Shown here piece by piece: positions 33,163 to 43,527 of a stretch of 64,000 nucleotides of DNA. The notes under the pieces are model-generated. The model was given only the letters and a program-made list of their open reading frames with translations. It was not told the DNA's origin and made no database searches. Each line of letters starts with the position of its first letter. Position 1 is the first letter of the stretch. The translations under genes were made by a program, and so were the position numbers. This DNA is from Trichomonas vaginalis G3 (lineage: Eukaryota > Parabasalia > Trichomonadida > Trichomonadidae), in the NCBI RefSeq assembly GCF_026262505.1, contig NC_067205.1, forward strand, positions 25,921,693-25,985,692. Direction: 5' to 3'.

Positions 33163-33346
33163 CTTCTGTATATGGATAATTGTAGTTACCGCACTGAAGT
33201 ATGTGATTGTGATGATGGAGTTCTCGATAAATCTAAAATCGGATTAAGATTAATTGAAAACTCAAGTAATTCTTTGAAATCTTGTGTTGTCTGGCACTAT
33301 AATAACCAAAGAATGAGAATATTATGTTTGAATGATGAGTACGTGT

Positions 33347-33364
33347 GCTCGGCATTCGCCGAGC
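33347..33364. repeat. GC-rich hairpin
   Basis: GCTCGGC, loop ATTC, GCCGAGC: a perfect 7-bp GC-rich stem in very AT-rich surroundings. Confidence 0.8.
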
Positions 33365-35491
33365 GAATTGAGTTTAACGTACTATGAAAAGTGACAAATT
33401 TGGGCTTTTTTTCCTAGGGTTATGATCTCTTCCTTTCTGCTCAATTCGACAGAAATGAAAGAATGAATTTGTACTCCTAATTGATTACTACAATCTGTAT
33501 CTATCTTTAACATAGAATTAGCTGCATTGTGATTTATACTCCAGAATTATTTCAATTTAAGATCACCTCGTAAATTTTAATCATATTGCACCAATACTCC
33601 TACGTAGAGATAAGAACATGATTATACATACCAAAGCCCCATATTAAAAATCAAAATTTAGCACCTCCATTATGCAACCACATTATTCGTCGCAAATAAG
33701 TATATTTACGCATATTATGATGCATATTCACACAAACTCGTATACATGAAAAGTTATTAAAATCAGACAAAATTATTGCAATAAGGAAAAAAAACAACTT
33801 TATTATATATGTTAGTAATGAATTACAAATATTTCTACAAAGAATGCTCAATACTTCATATAATCTTCGAATATTTCTTATTACAAGTTAATACATTTTG
33901 ACTCGAACATGATAAACAAAAGCTGACACGCTGATTACTACATTTATGAAAATATAGTACGTTTCCATTCATCTGTTTACTTGTTTTTGTTGGAATAAAA
34001 TCATTTTTTTTTCTTTCATGAAATAAGAATTTTGCTGCGAAAGCAATATCTCTAACATAATTAATACATTACGTCAACTCTGGAATGAGTATTTATCAAA
34101 TATGATATCAAAATCAAAAATTAGTTGTTTTTTATGAGTAAAAACGATGTAAATTGATTATTTGACTAATTATCAAATACTTTGATTTTCCAAATTTTTT
34201 TCGAAATTGATTTTTTCATGTGAAAATTCAAATTATTTAATTTCATTTTTTAAATTTTGAATTTTTTTTGGAATTTTGAGTTGATCAATTCAGCAGAATT
34301 GATAATGCTATTGCTTTAGGGCATACCACAAGGTGATGAATAAAAGGTGAACATTAACAAATTATTTTAAATCACAAATATCATCCTCATCAACTTTAAT
34401 TCTAAAAGAACTGTACTGAATTATGAAAATGCATGATTTACATTATTAAAATCTTTGAATGAAAATAGTACAGGATAAGTTTTTATTCATTTTTAATTAG
34501 ATTTAAACGAAAAACTACTCCATATTAAAATTTAAGTCGAGAAATCGTATTTTGTTCTTATTTGTTAGCATTTTGTAGACATTCTAATCTTGAATTAATT
34601 TGTTACATGATATTATTAACAAATTTAACTGAAAAAATATGTTAATATGGAATAAACCATGATTATATAAGCTATCAATGCTATATATACATATGTAAAA
34701 GATTCATATTAACTCAATTAACAAAAATGATAGATTTTCATAAAGGTTCAATCTAGGTTCGTCCGAAAATTTTGATTTTTATATAGAAGACATAGTTTCA
34801 TATACATAATTAAATTTTCAAACAAATTTGATCATACCATTTATTAAGCAGGATAGTATATTAATTACTATCAGTATAAAAATATAAAAATGATTATATT
34901 TAATTATTGCATAATTTAGTCAAAGAGTTATAAGCCTCAAGTGATCGTTATCACCTTCAATGCACGTATACTTTATTGATTCATAGATATTTAATCTATG
35001 TTTGACATGTTGTTGTCGTCATTCGTTTTGTTCCCATTCTTCCTAAGTTAGAATTAGAGAATACATCCACATCATCTAATTTGGTCCTCAGCGATAGATT
35101 GGTTCATTTTGGAGGAGTCCCATCAGACAGTTTTCGAGCACCAAATATCAAATTTTAATGTATACAAATCTTTAGTGATTTATCTCTTTTATGATGAGTA
35201 AAAGGTTTCTGCTCATCAACATTTGATTTCCGACATATATGATTTCTAATTGCAATTATTTACTTTCTTTTTATAATCTAACTCTGTGACTCATACCATA
35301 AATTAATTATTGGAAAGTGTCAATATGTTTGGCACAACGCATGGCGGAAGATACCAAACCATGCAGGGAATATGATACGTTTAAGATCTCCGAACTTTTT
35401 TTCCAAAAATTTTCTATCGTTGCCCTACCTCTGCAATGATGATTCTTCTGAAAATTGAAAGAATTTGTAAAGCTCTGGTCGACCTTTTAGG

Positions 35492-35995
35492 ATGTCTGCT
35501 GAAGAAGCTCAGGCCCAAGCTCCAGTTGAAGAGAAGAAGGAAGAAACAAAGACAGAGGAAATCCCACCAAAGCAGCCACGCAAGATCAACCGTGCTGAAA
35601 AGAAGATGCGCGATGCCCTCCTCAAGCACAATCTTAAGGAACTCGAGAACGTCACAACAGTCACAATACGTGCTGGCAACCAGATGGTCTTCTCCTTCTC
35701 CCAGCCAGACGTTTTCTACATCGATAACGTCTACATCGTCTTCGGCGAGAACAACAGATCCGATGCTGCTTCCGCTGCTTCCCAGTCCATCTCTGATGCT
35801 GCTGGCAAGGCTGCTGAACAGGCTCCAGTCGTTGTTGAGAACGAAGATGAAGAAGCTCCAGATGCCACAGGTCTCGATGAGAACGATATCAAGATGGTCA
35901 TGCAACAGGCTAACGTTTCCCGCGCCAAGGCTATCAAGGCCCTCAAGGACAACAACAACGATATGGTCACAGCCGTCATGAACCTCACAGTTTAA
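35492..35995 (+). CDS. Nascent polypeptide-associated complex alpha subunit
   Basis: The 167-residue protein has an acidic N-terminus and then the NAC domain at about residues 35-95 (NRAEKKMRDALLKHNLKEL, TTVTIRAGNQMVFSF, VYIVFGE). The C-terminal UBA-like domain is at about 128-167 (DENDIKMVMQQANVSRAKAI, then LKDNNNDMVTAVMNL). NAC-alpha pairs with the beta subunit at the ribosome exit tunnel and shields new chains. Codons end in C or G far more often than in neighbouring genes (AAC, GTC, TCC), as expected of a highly expressed gene. Length and domain order are normal for eukaryotes. Confidence 0.96.
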   Translation: MSAEEAQAQAPVEEKKEETKTEEIPPKQPRKINRAEKKMRDALLKHNLKELENVTTVTIRAGNQMVFSFSQPDVFYIDNVYIVFGENNRSDAASAASQSISDAAGKAAEQAPVVVENEDEEAPDATGLDENDIKMVMQQANVSRAKAIKALKDNNNDMVTAVMNLTV

Positions 35996-36178
35996 ATAAA
36001 ATAAGCTGAATTGGTTTATTTTACATAATTCTAACTCTTTTTTTCATTGAGAAATTTTTAATTTTGAATTTTTATAATATTTTTGAATTTAGTTATGAAA
36101 ATCGAAGTTTTCAATGAGTAAAAATGATTTGGATTTATAGAAATGATTATTTAATACAACAAAATGAATTAATAAAAT

Positions 36179-36883
36179 TTAATTCTTTGCCTGAACATCC
36201 CAGTCAAACCAAGAGAAGTCGAAATCATCCCAATCTTCAACAACTTTGGTTGGACGAGCTCCGTATTGCTTAACATTCTCCTCAAAGTCAGTTCCATCGT
36301 TGTGAAGCATAACAACATTCATTCCGGCATTTCTAGCAGCGACAACGCCGATGTAGGCATCTTCGAAGACGAGAACGTTTTCTGGCTTGAAATCACCTAA
36401 TTTCTTTGAAGCGACGAGGAAAACTGTTGGATCTGGCTTGGCTTGCTTAACTTCATCACCGCAAACTGTTGTCTGGAAGAGATTTCTGATTTCTGGGTGT
36501 TGAGAGTATTTGATTTCGAAGGGTTCTCTTTGGCTGCTTGTTCCAATAGCTTTTGGAATGCCCATTTCGTGTACTTTACGAATAATTCTATCAATGCCTT
36601 TAACAAGAGGTGAAAAAGCTAGTCTCTTGTTGATGATTGGATCTCTCTTAGCTAAATACTCTTCTGGTGTCATGCCCATGTTGTATTTTGTAACCATTGC
36701 AGTAGCAACATCGATGTCCGATCTTCCATTTAAGGAAACCTTGAATTCTGTTGTAAATTTGTCGTTGGCCATTTCTTCCATCATCGACCAGTAGATGGCG
36801 AGTGTGTCAACAATCGTACCATCACTGTCGAAAATGCAGGCTTTGATCTTATTAGGGACAACAAACTTTTGCTGCTCAGCCAT
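36179..36883 (-). CDS. HAD-superfamily phosphatase, HDHD1/phosphoglucomutase-like
   Basis: The 234-residue product has the HAD motifs in order: motif I CIFDSDGTIVDT (about residue 20), motif II GTSSQ, motif III lysine in KPDPTVF, and motif IV VLVFEDAYIGVVAA. A helical cap lies between motifs I and II. Proteins of this build dephosphorylate sugar phosphates or pseudouridine 5'-phosphate, or act as beta-phosphoglucomutases; the exact substrate is open. I start it at 36883 (MAEQQKFV) because TCATTTTT lies just upstream and the longer frame has no ATG. Polinton B begins about 120 bases upstream of this start. Confidence 0.9.
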   Translation of the reverse strand: MAEQQKFVVPNKIKACIFDSDGTIVDTLAIYWSMMEEMANDKFTTEFKVSLNGRSDIDVATAMVTKYNMGMTPEEYLAKRDPIINKRLAFSPLVKGIDRIIRKVHEMGIPKAIGTSSQREPFEIKYSQHPEIRNLFQTTVCGDEVKQAKPDPTVFLVASKKLGDFKPENVLVFEDAYIGVVAARNAGMNVVMLHNDGTDFEENVKQYGARPTKVVEDWDDFDFSWFDWDVQAKN

Positions 36884-36888
36884 TATAT

Positions 36889-36896
36889 AAAAATGA
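36889..36896 (-). promoter_or_regulatory. Initiator-like TCATTTTT before the HAD gene
   Basis: The motif ends five bases before the ATG at 36883 and lies inside what would be a 5' extension of the frame, so it argues for the shorter protein. Confidence 0.55.
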
Positions 36897-37000
36897 GCGG
36901 AATTTCTCAAAAATTTTTGATAAGAAAAAATTAAATTTTGTGAAGAAAGGTGGTCACTAAATGAAAGAAAAATTTATCCATTCACTGATTATTCGTTCTT

Positions 37001-37746
37001 AGTAGTATATGAGTGCGGGTTGTGTGACTTTTTTTGTTACATCTATATATAGACGATGCATTAAAATATATTTATTTATAAACCATTAAAAAATTAACAT
37101 TAATTTTAAAATAATTTATTTTTTTATCTTTTATAAAAGAAGCTATATATAGATGATGTCAGATATTCCGCGATTAATTAAACATTGTTTAAATCCTGAA
37201 TGGGTTAAACTTCAATTTAAAAATGAAGATTGTGAATTATTAAATGAATATGAAAGCCAAAATAAGCTAATGAGGTATAAATATAATGATAAAGAATATT
37301 TAATTTCATGGAATCAATGGAGTCATAATCAAAGACCTCATAAACGAGAAGAAGAAATTGAAAATAATGAAATGGAAATCATTGATGACATTAAAGAGGA
37401 TGGAATTCCTAAATTTTGTAGAAAAACCTTTAGAACTAAGTTAGGAGCATATAAACGTAGAGTATTAAATCCTGAATATCTTAAACATCAATTTAAAAAG
37501 GAAGACTGTGAATTATTAAACGCTAATGAATATGAAAATGCTAAATCAAAACTGAGATATAAATATATTGGAAGTGATGAAAGGTGTAAAGATAAAGATA
37601 AAGTTTATTCAGTTTCATATAATAACTGGCACACGTTAGGGATAAGAAAACATTTAGGAGATTATGGGAAATGTTCTGAATTCTTTAAATCTAGTATGTA
37701 CGAGAGAATAAAAGAAATTAGATATAATTATCATTCATGAATGAAA
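37001..37746 (+). repeat. Left TIR of Polinton B (about 745 bp)
   Basis: Pairs with 54848-55592 with few changes and ends just after the stop of the 195-codon gene, which is thus wholly inside the repeat. Outer ends resemble those of Polinton A through GGGTTGTGTGACTTTTTTTG. Confidence 0.92.
37153..37740 (+). CDS. TIR-borne protein with a duplicated domain, left copy
   Basis: The 195-residue protein consists of two related units. Unit one (about residues 10-62) is LNPEWVKLQFKNEDCELLNEY ... LMRYKYNDKEYLISWNQW, quoted in pieces; unit two (about 107-170) is LNPEYLKHQFKKEDCELLNA ... LRYKYIG ... VYSVSYNNW. This recalls the repeat domains with a KxxY...GHxWxxxxxxW pattern (treble-clef-like DNA-binding repeats of viruses and phages), but the zinc-binding cysteines are absent. 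The right copy at 54854-55441 differs at one residue (Cys for Ser near 178). Its place inside both TIRs suggests a role at element ends, which is inference. Confidence 0.75.
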   Translation: MMSDIPRLIKHCLNPEWVKLQFKNEDCELLNEYESQNKLMRYKYNDKEYLISWNQWSHNQRPHKREEEIENNEMEIIDDIKEDGIPKFCRKTFRTKLGAYKRRVLNPEYLKHQFKKEDCELLNANEYENAKSKLRYKYIGSDERCKDKDKVYSVSYNNWHTLGIRKHLGDYGKCSEFFKSSMYERIKEIRYNYHS

Positions 37747-37832
37747 GATTCACTACCATAATGAAATAAAAAAAAATAAACTTTAAAAATTCATGTCTTA
37801 CATTTTTTGAATAATTTATTTTTTTAATTCGT

Positions 37833-38318
37833 ATGAAAATGAGTGGATCAAGATTCGTAACCGTCAATCAATTAATGGATGTTCTTTCACCAATTCTTGA
37901 AAATGTTAAACAAGTAGATGTTTATTTCGATGATTATGTAGAAAGTATATATTATAAAGGTAAGTTTAATATTAAACCTATTGCTTTTGCATTTGATAAT
38001 AAATTAATTGAAAATGCAAAAATTTGGGAATTAATTCCAGATATTGAATTTATAACAAATATTAATGATAAATGGTTTAAACGAATTCCAACCACAAAAG
38101 TTCTTTGTAAATTAATGATCAAAACTGAGGAAAAAGAATTTAACGGGTTTAAATATCATCCAAATAAAGTTTCAGAACTAGAAAATGAAAAACTTCAGAA
38201 AAAATTAAACGATAGACTTTCAAATGATCGTATTGAAAAAATAAATAAACTAGCAGAAGTTGCATTTAATAATGAAATATTTGATGAATATAACCTTGAA
38301 CTCAGTGATGGACTTTAA
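37833..38318 (+). CDS. Unknown Polinton B protein
   Basis: A 161-residue protein opening MKMSGSRFVTVNQLMDVL. It has a mixed alpha/beta composition and a helical, charged C-terminal third (KLQKKLNDRLSNDRIEKINK). No family is recognised, and Polinton A has no copy. The stop codon lies inside a mini-hairpin (GGACTTTAAGTCC at 38310-38322), so the hairpin has set the present C-terminus. Confidence 0.65.
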   Translation: MKMSGSRFVTVNQLMDVLSPILENVKQVDVYFDDYVESIYYKGKFNIKPIAFAFDNKLIENAKIWELIPDIEFITNINDKWFKRIPTTKVLCKLMIKTEEKEFNGFKYHPNKVSELENEKLQKKLNDRLSNDRIEKINKLAEVAFNNEIFDEYNLELSDGL

Positions 38319-38370
38319 GTCCTGGGCACTTTGTGCCTTGAGCTTTAAGGACCCGGGCTCAACGAGTCAT
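38310..38370. repeat. Mini-hairpin cluster between convergent genes
   Basis: GGACT-TTA-AGTCC (38310-38322) and GGCAC-TTT-GTGCC (38325-38337) are perfect 5-bp stems with 3-base loops. A third, GGCTC-AAC-GAGTC (about 38357-38369), has one G-T mismatch. A CCCGGG lies between. The cluster supplies the stop codon of one gene and the C-terminal extension of the other. Confidence 0.85.
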
Positions 38371-38752
38371 GATTTATGAAATCAATAATTTGATTTATTC
38401 GCTCTTCAATAATTTCTATTCTTTTTGTTAAATCATCAATTTTCATTAATGAGGTGATTCTTGATTGAGGAATAGATTTTAAACTAACAACACCTTTTAT
38501 TTTTGAAATTTTGAATCCATGACCCTCCGGGTCTTGGACTCTGTCCTCAACTTTAAACATTTTATTCAATTTACATGTTGTCAATTCTTCAAATAATTTT
38601 TTATTATTAGCATAATAGTCATTAAATTCATCAACAGATGAAAAAATTTTTATTTCAGTAATTGGTTTAACAACGTTTATTTTTTGTTGAACATTTTCAC
38701 TTTCATTTATTTCTTCCTCCTCTGTTTCATTTATTTTTAAAATCGGTTTCAT
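38345..38752 (-). CDS. Small conserved Polinton protein with in-frame hairpin insert
   Basis: The 135-residue protein is homologous to 24574-24933 in Polinton A. Relative to A it has nine additional codons after FKV, an insert encoded by two mini-hairpins at 38521-38546. It also has a different C-terminal end from the hairpin cluster at 38345-38370. The rest, including the C-terminal coiled coil (TKRIEIIEERINQI), is conserved. Function unknown. Confidence 0.75.
   Translation of the reverse strand: MKPILKINETEEEEINESENVQQKINVVKPITEIKIFSSVDEFNDYYANNKKLFEELTTCKLNKMFKVEDRVQDPEGHGFKISKIKGVVSLKSIPQSRITSLMKIDDLTKRIEIIEERINQIIDFINHDSLSPGP
38521..38546. repeat. Two mini-hairpins inside a gene
   Basis: GACCC-TCC-GGGTC (38521-38533) and GGAC-TCT-GTCC (38536-38546) make up the 27-base insertion that Polinton A lacks. 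The reading frame is kept. Confidence 0.9.
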
Positions 38753-38819
38753 TTATCATTAAATAAAAAATTAGAATATAAGTGATGAAATATATTTTTT
38801 AATTAATATTAAATCAGAG

Positions 38820-39056
38820 ATGGCGGCAGGATTCTTTAAAAAATTATGGGAAGGAATTAAGAAAGCTGCAAGTTGGGTTCATCAAAAGATTATTAAACCC
38901 GTTGCAAACTTTTTGGCACCAGTAGCGAAAACGGCAGGAACTATCATAGGAGGAGTATTAGGTGCTAAAGCAGGTAATCCGGCGATGGGAGCACAAGCAG
39001 GTAACGCAGTTGGTGGAATTGCTGAAGGAATACTTAATAAAATAGGGGGTAGATAG
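38820..39056 (+). CDS. Small Gly/Ala-rich amphipathic Polinton protein (type 2)
   Basis: A 78-residue protein almost identical to 24271-24507 of Polinton A. It has an N-terminal amphipathic, Lys/Trp-rich helix (MAAGFFKKLWEGIKKAAS), then a Gly/Ala-rich segment with GTIIGGVLGAKAG. It faces the type 1 gene tail-to-tail over 24 bases. IIGG-V would fit the general cleavage pattern of adenain-type proteases, but no such protease was found here, so processing is only a thought. It is probably a minor virion or membrane-active component. Confidence 0.72.
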   Translation: MAAGFFKKLWEGIKKAASWVHQKIIKPVANFLAPVAKTAGTIIGGVLGAKAGNPAMGAQAGNAVGGIAEGILNKIGGR

Positions 39057-39080
39057 TGGAAAAATAAATAAATATTATTT

Positions 39081-39293
39081 TTATCTTAGTATCGGTTGTA
39101 GTCGACGATAAACCTTATCTCCTTTATTTAATACTTCCCTTACCGGAACATTAGGTGCTATTTGTTCAGCAACGTCACTAATTGCTTCTTTATTCTTAAA
39201 TATCCAATTTGCTCCTTTCTTAATCCCTTCCCAAACTTTATGCGCTCCTCTTTTTACTTTATCCCACAGTTTCTTAAAGAATCCTGCAGCCAT
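39081..39293 (-). CDS. Small basic amphipathic Polinton protein (type 1)
   Basis: A 70-residue basic protein, homologous to 24035-24250. It opens MAAGFFKKLWDKVKRGA, continues with a second amphipathic stretch (VWEGIKKGANWIFKNK), and ends RRLQPILR. The shared opening with the convergent type 2 gene suggests either an old duplication or a common targeting segment. Its start lies 69 bases from the divergent capsid gene start, so the two may share a promoter region. Confidence 0.72.
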   Translation of the reverse strand: MAAGFFKKLWDKVKRGAHKVWEGIKKGANWIFKNKEAISDVAEQIAPNVPVREVLNKGDKVYRRLQPILR

Positions 39294-39362
39294 AGTTGAT
39301 TATTTCATTAAAATTAAAAATTCATTTTCATCTTTTAATTTTGATTTTTTATTTAATAATAA

Positions 39363-41002
39363 ATGACGACTAACTATTTAGTGCCAAACACTAAACCGAT
39401 TAATGGAAATGTATTTCATTCATTCGAAAAGATAAATGAAATATTCGCAAAGAATGATGGAGAAGATATTATAGAGAACTTGAAAGTTCATGCTATGACT
39501 CTGATGCTCCATATTTTGATGATAAACAAACTCATTTAAGAATTACAAATCCGGCTCATGATGTGAACCAATTAGGTGACACATATATTAAACGCAAAGT
39601 TAAAGCAACTCTAGTTTCAAATAAAGCTTTCACATGTGATGCCGCTTTTAAATGCATGCGTTTATTCGTTGGTTACAAATCATCAAATCAAAGCTTTAAA
39701 CAATTAGAAGTAGAAACCGAAAGAGGTGATGCTGGTTATCTTCAGATGGATTGCGCCCGTGAATCTTTCGCATTTGCAACATATAAACCAAAATCAGAAA
39801 GGAAAGTTAAAAAGTTTGTTCATTCGTTATATAATAATGTTCAAAAATATGATAACTCAGTATGTGGTAAATATATTGACCCTTCAGAAGTTTTCAAGAA
39901 AGCAAATGAAGAAGTTGATGTCACTTTTGATATGATTATTCCGGTAAATGATTTGTTAGCATTTCAGGCGTTCGATGATTATCCTAAATCATTTGGTGAA
40001 ATCATTCTTAAATATTATGTTTTCAGGGATACTTTAGTATTTTGTCAGGTTGACCCGTTAAGAGTTGCTGATTTACAAAATTACGTTTATGAAAAGATAA
40101 CTGATGAAAATTATGAAAAGATTATGAATCATGTTTATAAATATGATCGCAAATTCCAACAAATCGGACTTCCTGCCAAATTAATTACAAGCTTAGCCGC
40201 TACATCTGCTGACGCAACAGTTGAAGACGTTATTATTTCATGCACAAAGATGGAAGTTTTAGAGGATAAATGCATTACACCAGGATACGGTTTAATTGAA
40301 GAATCAGTTAAAGCAATACCACGTTTATTTAGTAAGGAAGATCCATTCATGATTCCAGCTCAACATATTGACGTTCGTTCACTAAATGGAGGTTGCATCA
40401 CTCCTGAAGGTATTAGCTCAGATTTCTCATACGCTCTTCATAATGTTACAGATGTTGTGTTAACATTTCCGAAGAATGCAATGCAAAGAACGGTTTTAGA
40501 AAATCCAATGCTTCGAGGTCTTCAGGTCACTATAGATTCCAGAAACTTCCCCGATCAAGCGATGACCACAGTGGGTGACATATTCTTTACACGTATGCTT
40601 CAAGCTTCTGATTTAGATGGAGTGAATGAATGCACAGAAGAATACGAGGACTCATTAACTAGACCACTGAATGATGATGATGGCACACCATTAGCTAGAA
40701 CATGGAAAGACCAAACTTCATTCTTATGCACTATTCCAGTTCAACGTGATGGAGCGGGTATATTCTTTGATGGATTAGAAACTTTCAACTCACAAGTTAC
40801 AGTACAAGTGAAAGCTTATCCAATCATTCAGGGTGAAAATGACACTTACTGTTCAAAAGTGACAAATCCTCCTCAGGTTTGGTTTACTAGGACTACATAT
40901 TGGACATGGACACCGGATGAAGGTTTGAAATATCATCCAACAGGTACACCACCGCAGTATAGAAGTTCATATGATGAAATATTGATGAATAGAAATGTTT
41001 AA
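39363..41002 (+). pseudogene. Polinton major capsid protein, frameshifted near the start
   Basis: The gene is about 546 codons from 39363 (TAAATG context). Two bases are missing near 39457 compared with the fragment in Polinton A, after which the frame is open to 41002. Size, beta-rich composition, position beside the packaging ATPase, and motifs such as LRGLQVTIDSRNFPDQ followed by a C-terminal jelly-roll-like stretch fit the double jelly-roll capsid protein predicted for Polintons. Such proteins would build icosahedral virions. No structure prediction was run, so the fold is inference from synteny and general pattern. The two-base loss might be a sequencing error. Confidence 0.75.
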
Positions 41003-41026
41003 AATTATAAATTTATTTTTGATTAA

Positions 41027-41853
41027 ATGGATTTAAATTCATCCACCCCTTATGAAGAATTAGCAGGAGTATATAATACATACGTAGATGATATGATTAA
41101 TGAAGCATTGAGTGATAATAGAAATGCTCTATCTAAGGAAAAATTAATGAAAATTCCATATTCTGAATGTTACTTAAATTCAATCACTGCAGCAATTGGT
41201 AAACAAAATAAAGGTAAAACATTAACGATATTAAAACAAATTATCATTATTGCTAACACTTCCCCTATTCACATGTGTTAATTTATATCAACCGTTCAGG
41301 TTCACCTTCAGATGATACATTTGAATCTTTAAAGCATTTAATCAAAATTCCAATTATTTATTTATCACAAGAAGAAGCAGAAGATTATTTAAAAAACTTT
41401 GTAATGTATAAAGAATTATATAATACAATCAAGAAGCAAGGATTAGAGGATAAAATTATTGATAAACAACGGGATGAATTATTTGAAACACTTTCTATTT
41501 CAAATTTTGATAGAGAATTTTTGCATTCACTCATTTTTCTAGATGATGCGGTGAAATCAAAACTAATAACTAATGAGAAATCATATTTTAATCAATTATT
41601 AACTCAATGTCGACACATTCAGTGTTCATTCTTCATGGCTGTTCAATACTTTAAAGCATTAAGCACAAACATTAAATCAAACCTGTCCACCCTTTTCATT
41701 TTCAGTGGTTTTAGTCGTCAACAGTTGAACGTTATGCTTTATCAAGTGAATTTACCAATGAGCATTAATGAACTTTACACACAATATCAACAATTAGGAG
41801 AACATGGAAAAATAATAGTTGATTTAAATAAAGGTTCCATTAAATTCGAATAA
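41027..41853 (+). pseudogene. FtsK/HerA-type packaging ATPase (A32-like), frameshifted
   Basis: A Walker A-like GKQNKGKT lies at about residue 65 and a Walker B-like SLIFLDDA at about 170. The conserved CRHIQCSFFMAVQYFKALS and LFIFSGFSRQQL follow, an order typical of A32-type DNA-packaging ATPases of Polintons and large DNA viruses. One base is lost near 41277, splitting the gene in two frames (41027-41281 and 41275-41853). It follows the capsid gene by 24 bases and starts TTAAATGG. The ATPase would pump the genome into capsids. Confidence 0.82.
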
Positions 41854-41893
41854 CTTTTTATAATTAATTTTTATTTTTTATTTATAATTAAAC

Positions 41894-42793
41894 ATGACAG
41901 AAATTGCAAATCTTCTACAGGTTCCATTAAAACAAGGAACAAACAAAAAGGGTGCATATAATAGAACTATGAAAGTTCCAGACGGAATGAAAGAATTAGT
42001 CCACATTGTTGCCGGTCTTCAAAAGGATGTTAAACAAATGAGAAACGTTTTAACATTACCAGAAGCTCAAGCATATGCCAAACGTCACGGACCAAATTGG
42101 GAAGCACACGAAGCAGACATTACGGGTCCAAATGGAAAACCTGATGGAATAAATGAAGTTTTCGTTACTGATGGTCAAGGAAATATTAAAGTCATAAATG
42201 GGTATAAATTAACAATGACGGATTATCCTAAACGTAAAGCATATAATGAACATTATCCTATGCAATTTGATGAAAATGGAAAAGCTGTTAAACAATACAT
42301 TGGAGAAGGTGAAAATGGTCCAATTAATTCATACCGTCATAATCCATATTCTTACTTCAATGAAGAATTAAATGCTATTGAAGAGGGACCGGATGGATTA
42401 CCACGATATTCTAACCAGTTTGATGGTCAATATGCAAATTTAAGACCTGAAATTCCAGCTAAGAAATTCTTTAAAGTTGCTTTATTCGATCCAGTTTTCG
42501 CAAATGTTAAAGATGAACTTAAACAGCAATTCCAACCAATTATAGTAGCAAGAATTGCATCAGGTGCTTTATCTCAAGCATTCAAAGATTTAATTAAGAA
42601 ACCATTATATCAGCAACGAGGTTTAACTTATGATTTAGTTAAGGAATCAGATAAAAGAAAATTTGAGAAATCAGATGAATATAAGAATGCAATTAATGAA
42701 TATATTCGGTCTATTAATTTCGATGAAAATGCTAAAAATCAACTTCATGAACAAATACAGGAAATAATAGATTCAAAAGTTCCAGCAAAATAA
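41894..42793 (+). CDS. Polinton virion-module protein, unknown
   Basis: A 299-residue intact protein downstream of the ATPase. The middle is rich in Gly, Asn, Tyr and Pro ([20 protein letters not shown]) and looks extended. The C-terminal third is helical and charged, with [20 protein letters not shown]. There is no membrane segment. Its position between capsid or ATPase and fibre genes suggests a virion component, but I recognise no family. Absent from Polinton A. Confidence 0.7.
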   Translation: MTEIANLLQVPLKQGTNKKGAYNRTMKVPDGMKELVHIVAGLQKDVKQMRNVLTLPEAQAYAKRHGPNWEAHEADITGPNGKPDGINEVFVTDGQGNIKVINGYKLTMTDYPKRKAYNEHYPMQFDENGKAVKQYIGEGENGPINSYRHNPYSYFNEELNAIEEGPDGLPRYSNQFDGQYANLRPEIPAKKFFKVALFDPVFANVKDELKQQFQPIIVARIASGALSQAFKDLIKKPLYQQRGLTYDLVKESDKRKFEKSDEYKNAINEYIRSINFDENAKNQLHEQIQEIIDSKVPAK

Positions 42794-42825
42794 AAGTTTA
42801 AATATATTTTTTTATTCGAATATAA

Positions 42826-43527
42826 ATGAGAAGACGTTTCACTAGTCAAAAGAACACTAACGCAAAAGCAGAGATTACGGTTGGTTATAACGTAAATGAT
42901 GATAAATCACGAATTATTCAAAATGTTAAAGTTAATGTTAGTCCTGAATTAACAAGGTCAGCAACTCAACCAAATTTATTAACTCGTGACTTACCGAAGA
43001 ATGAGGAGAATGAAGAAAACCATGAGAATGGAGACCCAATCATTTTATCTGAACCTGGTAAAGAACCTGTTGAAATTCCCACTTATCCAACATACCCCCC
43101 ACCTCTTTCATCAAACATCGAGAACCCAGGAATCTACGATTACAGTCGCAATGCGCCATATAAAATAGACATTAATTCTGAATTAATGAAAATTTACCGT
43201 GATATCATAACTGATAATTATGATTCAATAATAAATTTAATTGACCAATCCGGTTTAATTATTTTACCTTATGAATCATTAATTCACATTATCGCCATTC
43301 TTTGTGATGTTCAAGATTCAGACGTGAAGATTCAATTTTTCATAGATGATGAGGTTTCATGCTGCGGAACAGTTGCAAAAATAAATCCTATAAAGGATAT
43401 TAGCACAATTAAGATATCAAAGAACGGAACAACAACTGAACTTCATTTAACATATAATGATATTTATAATAAAATAGTTGATGAATATAAAATATCACTT
43501 GAAAAATTCTTTGTTAAGGCTATTTAA
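42826..43527 (+). CDS. Polinton virion-module protein, proline-rich linker, unknown
   Basis: A 233-residue protein starting in a TATAAATG context. It has a basic N-terminus (MRRRFTSQKN), an acidic and proline-rich linker at about residues 60-100 (PTYPTYPPPLSS), and a C-terminal domain of about 120 residues with alternating beta and alpha pattern. It overlaps the convergent gene at 43524 by four bases. No family is recognised; candidates would be a minor capsid or cement protein, by position only. Confidence 0.65.
   Translation: MRRRFTSQKNTNAKAEITVGYNVNDDKSRIIQNVKVNVSPELTRSATQPNLLTRDLPKNEENEENHENGDPIILSEPGKEPVEIPTYPTYPPPLSSNIENPGIYDYSRNAPYKIDINSELMKIYRDIITDNYDSIINLIDQSGLIILPYESLIHIIAILCDVQDSDVKIQFFIDDEVSCCGTVAKINPIKDISTIKISKNGTTTELHLTYNDIYNKIVDEYKISLEKFFVKAI

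Larger units (their letters stand above)
31891..35491. other. Long AT-rich intergenic region
   Basis: Some 3.6 kb without a convincing gene. Open frames at 32369-32656 (minus) and 33172-33387 (plus) have no recognisable domain. Three inverted repeats lie at 32865-32913, 33115-33162 and 33347-33364. Confidence 0.5.

Noticed and set aside
33172-33387. 71-codon plus-strand frame rich in Cys and Asp
   Set aside because: No domain, no start context of either the host or Polinton type, and it runs through a GC-rich hairpin.
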